From Phenylobacterium sp. (GTDB taxonomy: Bacteria; Pseudomonadota; Alphaproteobacteria; Caulobacterales; Caulobacteraceae), in assembly GCA_004799545.1 (NCBI GenBank), contig SSMU01000001.1:62001-126000 (forward strand): a stretch of DNA of 64,000 bases, written 5' to 3'. This document shows, in pieces, positions 1-10,336 of the stretch; position 1 is the first letter of the stretch, and each line of letters starts with the position of its first letter. A program made the position numbers and the translations under genes. The notes beneath the pieces are model-generated. The model worked only from the letters and a program-made list of their open reading frames with translations. It made no database searches and was not told the origin of the DNA.

Positions 1-220
1 GAAGAACAACTGCGTCGGACGAGTTCAAGGTAAGTCGTCCAATCAGTATGTCCGTCCCTGTACCCGCGGTTGAGGAATTCAATGGGACCGCCTGCATCAC
101 CGGCGCATGCAAGCATTTCAGAAAGCAAGGTGCTTCCTGAGCGGGGAGAGGTGCAGATGATGTAGCTCTCAGCCATGGCACGGCACCGTGGCGCTCATTA
201 CCTATTCAAATCACCCGATC
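1..220. other. Left-edge stretch without a supported gene
   Basis: No convincing start-to-stop gene is visible. One forward frame is open from the window edge to a TGA near base 73 and could be the last 23 or so codons of a gene outside the window, but the stretch is too short to judge. Composition is less GC-rich than the core genes further right. Confidence 0.3.
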
Positions 221-1900
221 CTATCTTCGACGCGGCACGCCGGGGTTCCGCGGGCCGCCGGGTTGGCTGGCAGGGGCGTTGGGCCCTGGCGACCGCTGGA
301 TAGGGCTCGTACGACGAGCCTCAGGTCCTGGGCTTGGACCGGGGCCGGGTGTCGGACCGGGGCCTGGAGTTGGACCAGGCCCTGGCGTGGGACCAGGCCC
401 AGGGGTTGGGCCCGGCCCTGGCGTGGGACCTGGAGTCGGCCCCGGCGTAGGGCCCGGAGCTGGTCCAGGGGAAGGGCCCGGGGTCGGGCCGGGTGTCGGC
501 CCTGGCGTGGGACCGGGGGTTGGTCCAGGAGCAGGTCCAGGCGCCGGCCCTGGTGTCGGACCCGGCGTAGGACCAGGAGTTGGCCCTGGTGTCGGTCCAG
601 GTGTAGGACCAGGAGTTGGCCCGGGTGTCGGTCCAGGAGTTGGCCCCGGTGTCGGACCGGGCGTCGGTCCAGGTGTAGGACCAGGAGTTGGCCCGGGTGT
701 CGGTCCAGGAGTTGGCCCGGGTGTCGGTCCAGGAGTTGGCCCCGGTGTCGGACCAGGAGTTGGCCCCGGTGTCGGACCGGGCGTTGGTCCCGGCGTGGGC
801 CCTGGGTTCGGGCCGGGGGCAGGTCCGGGGCCCGGATGGGGGCCCGGTCCAGGATGAGGTCCGGGACCCGGATGGGGACCCGGGCCGGGCGCCGGCGGGG
901 CAGCCGTTACCAAAGAGACCCCGACTGCCTGCAGCACATCAGCGATGTGATTGGCGAAGGTCATCGTCGGCCCACCCGCGAAGAGGAGACCGACTGCATT
1001 GTTGGTGGAGCGCTCTAGGATCAGAGAGCCTGAATCCCCGGCCGCGCTAAAGGCCTGACCATTGAGTCCGGTTATTGAGATCTGACCTTTGAAGGCGAGC
1101 GTGCCCTGATCGTACGCCACGTTGATGTCAGTGTTAGTGCTGACGACGCGCCCGGCCGTGTAGCTAGTCGTGCGACCAAACTTGTGAACGACCATATCGA
1201 TGGCGGCCGCGGAAGCGCCCGCCGGCGAGCCGATCCCGAGAATGAAACGATTTGCAACAGTCGGGGTCTGGAGTCTGGCGATTGCGCAATCGACCGTGTT
1301 GGTCGCCAGCAACGGTATGAATCTGGTCAGCTCCGCGATCTGGTCAGTCGCAACATTTCCCCCGTCTAGTAGGCCGGGTTGATAGATTGCGGACCCCGTC
1401 GGAAGCTTATTTTCGTCCGCGAGCACGTGGTTATTGCTCAAGATGTACCGGATGCCCGCGTTGTCTTTCACAAGCGCGCCAAACGTGCCTGCCATCGTGA
1501 ATTGGCCGGAAGGATCGGCGAAGCCGACGGAGCTTCCTGGGCGGGCTGGGCGCCACTTCGTCCGCGGGTTCGGGCTGGCGAACGCGTGGATCAGCCCGAC
1601 CTCTTCGATGTCGGTCTCGATCCCTTGATGGATACGAGCGATCAGATTTTGTGGCGCAATTTCGGCTGGCGCAAATTTGCGCCGCACCAAGATTTTGACG
1701 CAGAGGCGACCTGTCGCCTTTCCATCGCTGATCTTTTCGCCGACACCCACGCCGACGACGTTGCCTTGAGGTCGTGGACTTACGGCAGCCTTGAGCAGCT
1801 GGGCGCGAGTTTGCCGCGATGGCCGGATAAAGCGCTGCGATAGCGACTCCTTGGCCGAAACAATGCGTGCCATGGTTCTGCGGTCAACAATAATAGGCAC
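221..1900 (-). CDS. Trypsin-like serine protease with long Pro-Gly-Pro repeat tail
   Basis: A 559-aa protein. Residues about 45–100 form a small GVGVG-type alpha/beta domain. Residues about 120–330 form a chymotrypsin-fold domain with all three catalytic residues in order: His158 in SNNHVL, Asp204 in TVDCAIARL and Ser290 in GDSGSL. The N-terminal domain plus protease arrangement resembles bacterial relatives of the plant NAL1 protease (family resemblance, not tested). From about residue 336 to 525 the chain is almost only PGP-X repeats (X is Thr, Ala, His, Ser or Gly), which should form an extended polyproline-like stalk; a short basic tail follows. No signal peptide is seen. The start is GTG with a G-rich stretch just upstream; an ATG nine codons in (base 1873) is an alternative. 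The 80-aa gene at 1987–2229 lies directly upstream on the same strand. The substrate is unknown. Confidence 0.75.
   Translation of the reverse strand: MPIIVDRRTMARIVSAKESLSQRFIRPSRQTRAQLLKAAVSPRPQGNVVGVGVGEKISDGKATGRLCVKILVRRKFAPAEIAPQNLIARIHQGIETDIEEVGLIHAFASPNPRTKWRPARPGSSVGFADPSGQFTMAGTFGALVKDNAGIRYILSNNHVLADENKLPTGSAIYQPGLLDGGNVATDQIAELTRFIPLLATNTVDCAIARLQTPTVANRFILGIGSPAGASAAAIDMVVHKFGRTTSYTAGRVVSTNTDINVAYDQGTLAFKGQISITGLNGQAFSAAGDSGSLILERSTNNAVGLLFAGGPTMTFANHIADVLQAVGVSLVTAAPPAPGPGPHPGPGPHPGPGPHPGPGPAPGPNPGPTPGPTPGPTPGPTPGPTPGPTPGPTPGPTPGPTPGPTPGPTPGPTPGPTPGPTPGPTPGPTPGPTPGPTPGPTPGPTPGPTPGPAPGPAPGPTPGPTPGPTPGPTPGPSPGPAPGPTPGPTPGPTPGPGPTPGPGPTPGPGPTPGPGPTPGPGPSPGPEARRTSPIQRSPGPNAPASQPGGPRNPGVPRRR
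328..895. repeat. Degenerate 12-bp tandem repeat (minisatellite) encoding PGP-X
   Basis: About 47 copies of a 12-bp unit (roughly GGHGTNGGNCCN on the plus strand) encode the Pro-Gly-Pro-X tail of the protease on the minus strand. Some higher-order blocks are near-identical: a stretch of about 55 bases starting near 592 recurs 72 bases later, near 664, which points to recent slippage or unequal exchange. Units near both ends are more divergent than those in the middle. The array stays open in several frames on both strands, so it throws up shadow ORFs such as the Gly-Pro-Gly-Val frame at 279–857. Confidence 0.9.
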
Positions 1901-1944
1901 GGCTCACCCCCCCCGCCTCTCTCGTAAGAAGAAAATAGAGACGC

Positions 1945-1961
1945 GCGGCGCTAAGCGCCGC
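1945..1961 (-). terminator. GC hairpin with U-rich tail between small gene and protease
   Basis: A seven-base-pair stem (GCGGCGC/GCGCCGC) with a TAA loop. Read on the minus strand it is followed by a pyrimidine- and T-rich run (1921–1940). It sits in the 86-base gap between the 80-aa gene and the protease, so it could be a leaky terminator or attenuator that sets their ratio, or an mRNA processing barrier. Confidence 0.45.
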
Positions 1962-1986
1962 CACCACGCTCAATCGTACTCATGGA

Positions 1987-2229
1987 CTAGCCTCTCTTCG
2001 TGATGGGGCCAGTTACCTCGTACTTCACCGGTGCATCGCCGAGGATACTAGTCAACTTCTCGGCCACGCCAGCAGAGTGATCCGTGCCAACCAACAGACT
2101 ACAGGTCCCGTCTGGACACGTGCCTATCCTCAGCGACCAAACTCCAGGAATGCTCAAGATTTCGTCGCTGTGTCGGCGCATCAGCGCCTCGAGCTCACCT
2201 TCCGAGAATTGACGTGCGCCATTTCGCAT
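1987..2229 (-). CDS. Small protein (80 aa) upstream of the repeat-tailed protease
   Basis: Not assignable to a named family from the sequence. The N-terminus is a charged helix with GELEALMRRHSDEIL. Residues about 27–75 read as strand–turn–strand–helix–strand: IPGVWSLRIG, CSLLVGTD, a helix with AEKLTSIL, then VKYEVTGPI. This pattern resembles the N-terminal domain of the adjacent protease, which has GVGVG, a VKILV strand, a helix and then IEEVG. It may therefore be a stand-alone copy of that domain acting as inhibitor, chaperone or adaptor (inference). It lies 86 bases upstream of the protease on the same strand and is probably co-transcribed. There is no signal peptide or membrane segment. 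Confidence 0.6.
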   Translation of the reverse strand: MRNGARQFSEGELEALMRRHSDEILSIPGVWSLRIGTCPDGTCSLLVGTDHSAGVAEKLTSILGDAPVKYEVTGPITKRG

Positions 2230-2523
2230 TCGAGTGACTCAACCTAACCATGTGTTTTTGTCACGCGCAATGGGGGACGGAATGGCGTGCTCGCGTCCGG
2301 GGCAGGTGGACCAGCTGCGCCTTACCGCCGGCCAGGAATGAGCGAAGGCTTCACCTCCGCCTAGCTCTTCGGCAGGGAATTCATGCGACGCGGGCCGCCA
2401 ACAAAGATCGGCCTGCAACATTGATCGCGGCCTTGACTAGGACTTCGGCGGGCCGACGGTCGTACCGGTCGTCTGCGTGGTTTGATCCGGCTTCCCGCGC
2501 CAGCTCACGGCGCCGTCGCCTAG
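2230..2523. other. Intergenic stretch, probably gene debris
   Basis: No intact gene is seen. It lies upstream of the minus-strand 80-aa gene, so it should hold that promoter, and it ends at the stop codon where the headless DUF3800 reading frame begins. Several frames are open for 60–100 codons but have no recognisable protein content. Confidence 0.35.
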
Positions 2524-3096
2524 CAGTTCCACAGCCAGCCCGGACGTGGGCTCCCCAGCCAGCCTGAGCATCGGCGATATATCGAGGAATACCGGGCGCC
2601 GCCGATCCCGAGGAAGATGAACCTCGATAGCCAATACGGCGTCTGCTTCCGGTCGTGCCTCTCGCATCTGTTGGACTTCATGGCCTCGCGGGATCACCGC
2701 GACCGGCTCAATATCGTCATGGAGGGCGGCCACAAGAATCTTGGAGACTGCGAGCGCATCTTCAACGATCTGAAGGGCCGTTACCGCCGGCAGGGCGTGG
2801 ACATCTTCGGTACCTTCTCAGTGGGCGCGAAGGACTCGTGCGCGCCGCTCATGCTGGCGGATTTCCTGGCTGCGTTCTATTCGATGCTTCGCGCACAGAA
2901 CCCGGAAGGCATTGCCGCATATGCCGGCCAGACCCCGGAGCCGCCTAAGGGCGAGGCGAGCCTGACGTTCCTCGAATTGCGCCCAGACGCCCTGCGAAAT
3001 CTCAAGACTGGCTTCGAGCGAATGAGGGAGCTGGAAGCTGAAGCTTGGCTTGGGAGGCGGGCGGCGCGCGCGGTCAAAATGCAGATGCCGGCCTAG
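2524..3096 (+). pseudogene. 5'-truncated DUF3800 gene
   Basis: The C-terminal half of a DUF3800 protein. The intact part includes SQYGVCFR, RLNIVMEGGHKN, RIFNDLKGRYRRQG and APLMLADFLAAF, the usual late motifs of the family. Family-like sequence continues upstream of the only in-frame ATG (base 2617) as HRRYIEEYRAPPIPRK, but runs into a TAG at 2521. No DDSG-type N-terminus, which carries the predicted active-site aspartates, is found in any forward frame nearby. The gene has therefore lost its first half. A product starting at 2617 (159 aa) could still be made but should be inactive. DUF3800 genes are common on mobile elements, which fits the island-like setting. Confidence 0.65.
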
Positions 3097-3124
3097 CTGG
3101 GAAGCAACGCCCTTGCCGTGGTGA

Positions 3125-3589
3125 AGATCACTTTGCGGGCTTGGCGATGCGGGCATCATAGGCGGCCAGCTCGCGCTTGATCGCGTTCGCCTTGGTGCTG
3201 ATCCGCCGGACTTTGAGTTGGCCTTCGGCGAACTCGTCGAGCGCTACGAGTTTGTGGAAGTGCTCGCGCCCGGTCGGCGCAGGGGCGATGAGCTAAAGGC
3301 GGATCGGAGCTTGTCGCCGGAGGACCGGGGCAAGGCCTTCCAAGTCCCTCAGGATCAGTGGACCCCAGCGCGCGACGTGCTTGCCGAAGTCTCTGCCCGC
3401 GTCGCTGCGAAGGCCGGAAAAAGCTACCCCGCCGGGACGATCCTCGTTGTCTATCTAAACGTCTGGCCAGTAGCAGGCACGGCGGAACTAGAACGCGGGC
3501 TCGCCTCTGCCGTCGCACCGGCTCATGGTGCCTTCAAGAGCCTTTGGGTTCTCGACAACGGCCGCGTGCGAGAGTTCGCCGGCCGCTAG
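3125..3589 (+). pseudogene. Headless conserved hypothetical gene
   Basis: The reading frame is protein-like from just after a TGA at 3122, but there is no ATG or GTG near its beginning; the first possible start is a TTG at 3218 (123 aa from there). The recognisable body includes YEFVEVL, a basic RRRGDELK segment, and a C-terminal half with a strand (TILVVYLNVWP), an acidic helix and SLWVLDNGR. The function is unknown. With the truncated DUF3800 gene just upstream, it is best read as a remnant whose 5' end was lost. A short minus-strand frame (about 3132–3293) also looks protein-like, so the call is not certain. Confidence 0.45.
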
Positions 3590-4038
3590 GCGCGTAAGGT
3601 GGAAACGCTCGTTCGGCCGGGCGTGGGGCTAAGGCTACCAAGCGAAAAGCCGTCAACAGCGGAAATCTTGCCTCGCCACAGAAAGCCAGGGCCGTTCGTG
3701 GCAGGGATGGGGGTCTGACCGACGCCGAAGAAGCGTGCGTCCCGTAGATGGATATAGGTTGGGGCGGGGCGGCGGAAGGTCCCGGCATCGACACCTTCAG
3801 GCGTCTGATAGATTTGGCCCCATCCGGCAAAGGCGGTGGCCGTCTGCGCTGCGACCTCGGGGTCGTTCAGTCCGGTTGCAAAGAGCTGTCCAAACTCTTC
3901 GAAATATCGAACGCCGCTGATGATGGTACCCGAAACAATCGAGCCTCCGACGGTCAGCGTGACCCCAACCTCAATGCCATGTTCGTTGGCCATGTCGATC
4001 AGGTTGGCCAAGAACCAGTCGCTTACGTGCGTCGGCAC
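3586..4038 (-). CDS. GvpU-like protein, possibly frameshifted at its start
   Basis: A 150-aa product from a GTG. The N-terminal two-thirds contains DWFLANLIDMANEHGIEVG, TLTVGGSIVSGTIISG and RYFEEF, a pattern I associate with GvpU-type (gas-vesicle accessory) proteins; no other gas-vesicle genes are present. The better translation start is an ATG at 4087 preceded by AGAGGTG, but it is one base out of frame with the body. A single-base indel between 4039 and 4087 would join MSEGNEPNPTEQ to the conserved part. The C-terminal 45 residues look less conserved. This may be a pseudogene, a sequencing error or a gene that now starts at GTG. Confidence 0.55.
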   Translation of the reverse strand: MPTHVSDWFLANLIDMANEHGIEVGVTLTVGGSIVSGTIISGVRYFEEFGQLFATGLNDPEVAAQTATAFAGWGQIYQTPEGVDAGTFRRPAPTYIHLRDARFFGVGQTPIPATNGPGFLWRGKISAVDGFSLGSLSPTPGRTSVSTLRA

Positions 4039-4237
4039 GTCGGGAACGCCCTTGCTCGGTCGGGTTCGGCTCGTTGCCTTCGCTCATCGATCACCTCTGG
4101 CTTGAACGCCACACGAAGATATTTTTGGGCGAGTCGTTACCCACCGCACCTCACGTTTTCTGCCCAAAAGTCGAGCGTATGATCCAATGGGGGAGCGGCA
4201 GAAAATACCCAGCAAGTTATTGATTTTATTTAACGTA

Positions 4238-4314
4238 TGGCGGCCCGGAAGGGACTCGAACCCCCGACCTTGGCTTTAGGAAAGCCCTGCTCTATCCGGC
4301 TGAGCTACCGGGCC
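4238..4314 (-). tRNA. tRNA-Arg (anticodon CCT)
   Basis: A 77-base cloverleaf on the minus strand. The acceptor stem GGCCCGG/CCGGGCC has discriminator G and an encoded CCA (4238–4240). The D arm contains GCTCAGCCGGATAGAGC, the anticodon loop is TTCCTAA, giving anticodon CCT, and the T arm contains GGTTCGAGTCC. Its 3' end faces the decayed region at 1–4237, the usual orientation for element integration at a tRNA. Confidence 0.95.
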
Positions 4315-4325
4315 GCGCGGAGGGC

Positions 4326-4354
4326 GTGATAGCGTCCGCGCCGCCGGTGTGCAA
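4326..4354 (-). promoter_or_regulatory. Promoter of tRNA-Arg
   Basis: On the minus strand, TTGCAC (4349–4354) and TATCAC (4326–4331) are 17 bases apart, and the -10 box lies 11 bases before the first tRNA base. Spacing and position fit a housekeeping sigma-70 promoter. Confidence 0.6.
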
Positions 4355-4382
4355 ACGCCAGGCGCGACCAGGGGGAGGTGGC

Positions 4383-5687
4383 ATGGGGCCGTTGCGCTAT
4401 CTGCGCGTGCTCTACGTCCAGGTGCTGATCGGCCTGGCGCTGGGGCTCGTCGTCGGCGCGCTGTGGCCGCACCTGGGCGTCCAGCTGAAGCCGTTCGGCG
4501 ACGCCTTCATCAAGCTGATCAAGATGGCCGTGGCGCCGGTGATCTTCTGCACCGTGGCGGGCGGCATCGCCGGCATGGGCGACATGAAGGCGTTCGGCCG
4601 GCTGGGCGCGCGCACCTTGGTCTATTTCGAGGTGGTCTCGACCTTCGCCCTGCTGCTGGGCCTGGTGGTGGGCGAGCTCGCCCATCCGGGCCGTGGCTTC
4701 AACGTCAATCCCGCCACCCTCGACCCCCGGATCGCCCAGGCCTACGCCGTCAAGGCGGCCCACGGCCAGGGGATCGTCGACTACCTGCTGAACCTGGTCC
4801 CCGACACCTTCGTGGGCGCCTTCGCCAGGGGCGACCTGCTGCAGGTGCTGGTGATCGCCATCCTGACCGGCTTCGCCTGCACCCGGCTGGGGGAGTTCGG
4901 CGAGCGGGCGGCGGGCGTCTTGGACGGCGTCGCCAAGCTGTTCTTCGGGATCATCGGGGTGATCGTCCGCCTGGCGCCGATCGCGGCCTTCGGGGCCATG
5001 GCCTTCACCATCGGCAGCTATGGGCTGCACGCCCTGGTCAACCTCGCCGCCCTGATCGGGACCGTCTACCTGACCTCGGCCCTGTTCGTGCTGGTGGTGC
5101 TGGGGACCATCGCCGCCCTCTGCGGCTTCTCGATCCTGAAGTTCCTGGCCTACATCCGCGAGGAGCTGTTGATCTGTTTCGGCGCCTCGTCGTCGGAGGC
5201 GGTGCTGCCGCAGATCATGTTGAAGCTGCAGCGACTGGGCGCGGGCAAGGCGACCGTCGGCCTGGTGGTGCCCACCGGCTATTCCTTCAACCTCGACGGC
5301 ACCAACATCTACATGACCCTGGCCACCCTGTTCCTGGCCCAGGCCACCAACACCCCGCTCAGCTTGACCCAGGAGGCGACCCTGCTGGGCGTCGCCATGC
5401 TGACCTCCAAGGGGGCGAGCGGGGTCACCGGCGCGGGCTTCGTGACGCTCGCCGCCACCCTGGCGGTGATCCCGGACCTGCCGATCACGGCGCTGGCCCT
5501 GCTGGTCGGCGTCGACCGGTTCCTCAGCGAAAGCCGCGCGCTCACCAACCTGATCGGCAACGGCGTGGGCGCCCTGGCCATCGCCCGCTGGGAGGGCGAC
5601 CTCGACCGCGCGCAGCTGGCCCGCGAGCTGGACAAGGGCCCGCTGGCCGCCCCGGAGGTCGCGCTCGCCGGCGCGCGAGCGGACTAG
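4383..5687 (+). CDS. dctA: C4-dicarboxylate:cation symporter DctA
   Basis: A 434-aa DAACS-family secondary transporter of the inner membrane that imports succinate, fumarate or malate (or a related acid) with protons or sodium. The transport core is clear: the serine-rich hairpin SSSEAVLPQ (269–277) and [14 protein letters not shown] (297–310), followed by the substrate-site region with [10 protein letters not shown]. Several hydrophobic segments fill the N-terminal 250 residues. The start chosen is the ATG preceded by GGGGGAGG; an upstream in-frame ATG at 4326 would add 19 hydrophilic residues with no ribosome site. It stands alone, between tRNA-Arg and convergent cdnL. Confidence 0.93.
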   Translation: MGPLRYLRVLYVQVLIGLALGLVVGALWPHLGVQLKPFGDAFIKLIKMAVAPVIFCTVAGGIAGMGDMKAFGRLGARTLVYFEVVSTFALLLGLVVGELAHPGRGFNVNPATLDPRIAQAYAVKAAHGQGIVDYLLNLVPDTFVGAFARGDLLQVLVIAILTGFACTRLGEFGERAAGVLDGVAKLFFGIIGVIVRLAPIAAFGAMAFTIGSYGLHALVNLAALIGTVYLTSALFVLVVLGTIAALCGFSILKFLAYIREELLICFGASSSEAVLPQIMLKLQRLGAGKATVGLVVPTGYSFNLDGTNIYMTLATLFLAQATNTPLSLTQEATLLGVAMLTSKGASGVTGAGFVTLAATLAVIPDLPITALALLVGVDRFLSESRALTNLIGNGVGALAIARWEGDLDRAQLARELDKGPLAAPEVALAGARAD

Positions 5688-5700
5688 GGGCAAACGAAAA

Positions 5701-5722
5701 CGCCCGGCGGTGAGGCCGGGCG
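5701..5722 (-). terminator. Terminator between dctA and cdnL
   Basis: Stem CGCCCGGC/GCCGGGCG with a 6-base loop. Read on the minus strand it is followed by a T-rich run (TTTTCGTTT), so it mainly serves cdnL. It may also stop dctA transcripts coming the other way. Confidence 0.75.
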
Positions 5723-5751
5723 TCTCGTAGCATTCAGAGGTCGTTGGAAGC

Positions 5752-6270
5752 TCAGGCCGCGGCGGCGGCGGCGGGCTTCAGCAGTGACTTGTTCAGCAGG
5801 CTGATCGCCGCGTCGCGGTCGATCCGCTCGATGGCGGCGACTTCGCGGGCCATGCGGTCCAGGGCCGATTCGTAGAGCTGGCGCTCCGAATAGGACTGTT
5901 CCGGCTGGTTCTCGGCGCGGTGCAGGTCGCGCACCACCTCGGCGATGGAGATCAGATCGCCGGAATTGATCTTGGCTTCATATTCCTGCGCCCGGCGCGA
6001 CCACATGGTGCGCTTCACCCGGGCGCGGCCCTTGAGCGTGGTCAACGCCTTGGAGACCACATTGCCCTCGGCCAGCGGCCGCAGGCCCGCGGTGCGCGCC
6101 TTGGCGGTCGGCACGCGCAGCGTCATTTTCTCGTGGTCAAAGGTGATGACATAGACCTCGAGCTTCAGACCGGCGACTTCCTGGGTTTCGATCCCTTGCA
6201 CCTGGCCCACGCCGTGGGCCGGGTAGACGACGTGATCGCCAACCGAGAAATCGTGACCGTTCTTGCTCAT
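5752..6270 (-). CDS. cdnL: CarD-family RNA-polymerase-binding regulator CdnL
   Basis: A 172-aa CdnL/CarD protein. The N-terminal RNA-polymerase-interacting Tudor-like module (about residues 8–70) contains FSVGDHVVYPAHGVGQV and YVITFDHEKMTLRVP. The helical C-terminal domain (about 75–160) carries the basic RARVKRTMWSRRAQEYEAKI motif with the tryptophan expected to stabilise open complexes at rRNA and other promoters. The tail is alanine-rich. The start is the ATG after GAGAGG; a longer upstream frame lacks a ribosome site. The fdxA gene upstream is a typical alphaproteobacterial neighbour. Confidence 0.93.
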   Translation of the reverse strand: MSKNGHDFSVGDHVVYPAHGVGQVQGIETQEVAGLKLEVYVITFDHEKMTLRVPTAKARTAGLRPLAEGNVVSKALTTLKGRARVKRTMWSRRAQEYEAKINSGDLISIAEVVRDLHRAENQPEQSYSERQLYESALDRMAREVAAIERIDRDAAISLLNKSLLKPAAAAAA

Positions 6271-6574
6271 TCGAAACCTCTCAAATCCCTGGTCCGCACA
6301 GGCGCCGGACCGCTGACGCAAGCATCCCGCAAATGACGAAGCGAAGCGCCCCGCGGAGAAGACGCGGCGGACCTCATCAGTTGCAGCGGATGTTGACCTC
6401 TAAAGACACCCTTCGCGCATTCCAGGCGCTAGGGCGCCGGGACGGCTCTTCTTCCGGAAGACGGGCAGGGCGGTCGCCCGATCGCCACGTCTCTAGAATG
6501 ATTAGCATAAAATTGAGCCGAATGAAAGGCTTGCCTTGGCGGCTAAGCTGACGTTCGCGGGCGCTGCGCGCGCT
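6271..6574. other. Intergenic region upstream of cdnL
   Basis: About 300 bases between fdxA and cdnL, both on the minus strand. No gene is supported. An AT-rich patch near 6495–6530, unlike its surroundings, is the likeliest place for the cdnL promoter, but no box pair with good spacing could be picked by eye. Confidence 0.4.
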
Positions 6575-6916
6575 TCAGGAACCGCGGCCGGGCTGTTCGG
6601 AGAAGTACTTCTCGAACTTCCCCTCCTCCCGCTCGAAGTCTTCCGCATCGGCCGGGGCCTCGCCCTTCACCGTGATGTTCGGCCAGACCTTCGAATATTC
6701 CGAATTGACCCGCAGCCATTTGCCGTCCGGATCGTCCTCGGTGTCGGGCTTGATCGCGTCGACCGGGCACTCCGGCTCGCAGACGCCGCAGTCGATGCAT
6801 TCGTCCGGATTGATCGCCAGGAAGTTCTCGCCCTCGTAGAAGCAGTCGACCGGACAGACCTCGACGCAGTCCATGAACTTACATTTGATGCAGGCATCCA
6901 TCACGATGTAGGTCAT
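6575..6916 (-). CDS. fdxA: Seven-iron ferredoxin FdxA
   Basis: A 113-aa soluble ferredoxin. The N-terminal half has two cysteine clusters: [17 protein letters not shown] (Cys9–Cys25) and [12 protein letters not shown]. The spacing is that of the [3Fe-4S][4Fe-4S] ferredoxins, with the extended C-terminal tail typical of the alphaproteobacterial FdxA (DUF3470-like, containing YSKVWPNI). It carries electrons to cytosolic redox enzymes; the partner is not evident here. It is followed by cdnL and preceded by the S4 protein and helicase genes on the same strand. Confidence 0.93.
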   Translation of the reverse strand: MTYIVMDACIKCKFMDCVEVCPVDCFYEGENFLAINPDECIDCGVCEPECPVDAIKPDTEDDPDGKWLRVNSEYSKVWPNITVKGEAPADAEDFEREEGKFEKYFSEQPGRGS

Positions 6917-6981
6917 GGCGGACTAGCGGCTCCTCGCGCCCCCAAAAGGCGGCCGGTATTTCGGGGCCTGAGGCCTGGATG

Positions 6982-7286
6982 TCAATGCGAGGCGCCGGCT
7001 TCCGCGTCCGAGGAATTCTGCAAGGCTGAATAGAGGCCGCGCGCTTCGGCCGGTGGGCCGCGGCGTTCGCCGAGCGCCTCGACCCTCACCGCGATCAGCC
7101 GGCCGCCCAGGGCGAACACCAGGCTGTCGCCGACCTTCACCGCGCGCGAGGCCTTGTCGAGCCGGGTTTCCTGGCCGGCGCGGGTCAGGCGCACGCGGCT
7201 CTGCTCGACGAAGCGGGCGGCCATGGAGCGGGTCTTGAAGAACCGCGCCCGCCACAGCCAGACGTCGACCCGGGCCGCTTCGTCGC

Positions 7287-7290
<4 letters not shown>
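6982..7290 (-). CDS. S4-domain RNA-binding protein (Hsp15-like)
   Basis: A 102-aa protein with one S4 domain near the N-terminus: RVDVWLWRARFFKTRSMA, then VRLTRAG and VKVGDSLVF. This is the layout of Hsp15/HslR, which binds stalled 50S subunits carrying peptidyl-tRNA. The start is GTG and overlaps the stop of the helicase gene by four bases (GTGA), so the two are translationally coupled. A joint role in RNA handling is likely but inferred. Confidence 0.85.
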
Positions 7291-9827
<2,537 letters not shown>

Positions 9828-9888
9828 GGACTCAAAATGGGGGCCTGCAGAGAGTCGGGCAAGCGAGGCCGTGCCGTTCGGGGCCGGC

Positions 9889-10293
9889 TCAGACCGCGCG
9901 GCGCGGATCGAGGCGGAAACCGCGCGGCAGCAGCTCTTCGATCGTGCAGGTCTCGGCGATGCCGTCCGGCCCCAGGCTCACCACCTCGCAGCCGGGCCTG
10001 GCCAGCTCGAAGATCTTCTGCCGGCAGCCGCCGCACGGCCAGACCACGTCGGGCAGGCTGGAGGCCACGAAGACCCGCACCAGCGCCGTCTCGCCCGCGG
10101 TCACCGCCGCCCCGATCGCCGAGGCCTCGGCGCACCAGCCCTGCGGATAGGCGGCGTTCTCGACGTTGACGCCGTAGTGGACCGCGCCGGAGCCGGTCTC
10201 CACGGCCACCGCCACATGCACGCCGGAGTAGGGCGCGTGCGCATGATCCAGAAGGCGGCGCAGCTCGTCGGAAATCGCGGGAGGTACTGGCAT
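9889..10293 (-). CDS. cdd: Cytidine deaminase
   Basis: A 134-aa zinc enzyme that deaminates cytidine and deoxycytidine to uridine and deoxyuridine in pyrimidine salvage. Visible motifs are the substrate loop NVENAAYPQG, the first zinc and proton-shuttle site CAEASAIG, and the second zinc site PCGGCRQ. The length matches the homotetrameric class. It lies in the same-strand run as the MTA/SAH nucleosidase, consistent with nucleoside salvage. Confidence 0.93.
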   Translation of the reverse strand: MPVPPAISDELRRLLDHAHAPYSGVHVAVAVETGSGAVHYGVNVENAAYPQGWCAEASAIGAAVTAGETALVRVFVASSLPDVVWPCGGCRQKIFELARPGCEVVSLGPDGIAETCTIEELLPRGFRLDPRRAV

Positions 10294-10336
10294 GGATGTT
10301 CCTGTTTAGCGGCGATCTCGTCCTCGGCAAGTTGGG

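Noticed and set aside
188-1050. Plus-strand ORFs of 120–276 codons rich in Gly-Pro-Gly-Val or Arg-Ser over the repeat array
   Set aside because: They are other frames of the PGP-X minisatellite. The minus frame has a complete protease domain with its catalytic triad, and the plus ORFs have no independent protein content.
2437-2733. Minus-strand 98-codon ORF with a vaguely ExbD-like stretch (FLDISPMLRL, ELLGDGAVSW)
   Set aside because: The resemblance is short and lies opposite the better supported DUF3800 remnant; there is no membrane helix or ribosome site.
4305-5693. Minus-strand 462-codon ORF opposite dctA
   Set aside because: It overlaps the tRNA and a well-conserved transporter and is Gln/Asp/His-rich without motifs.
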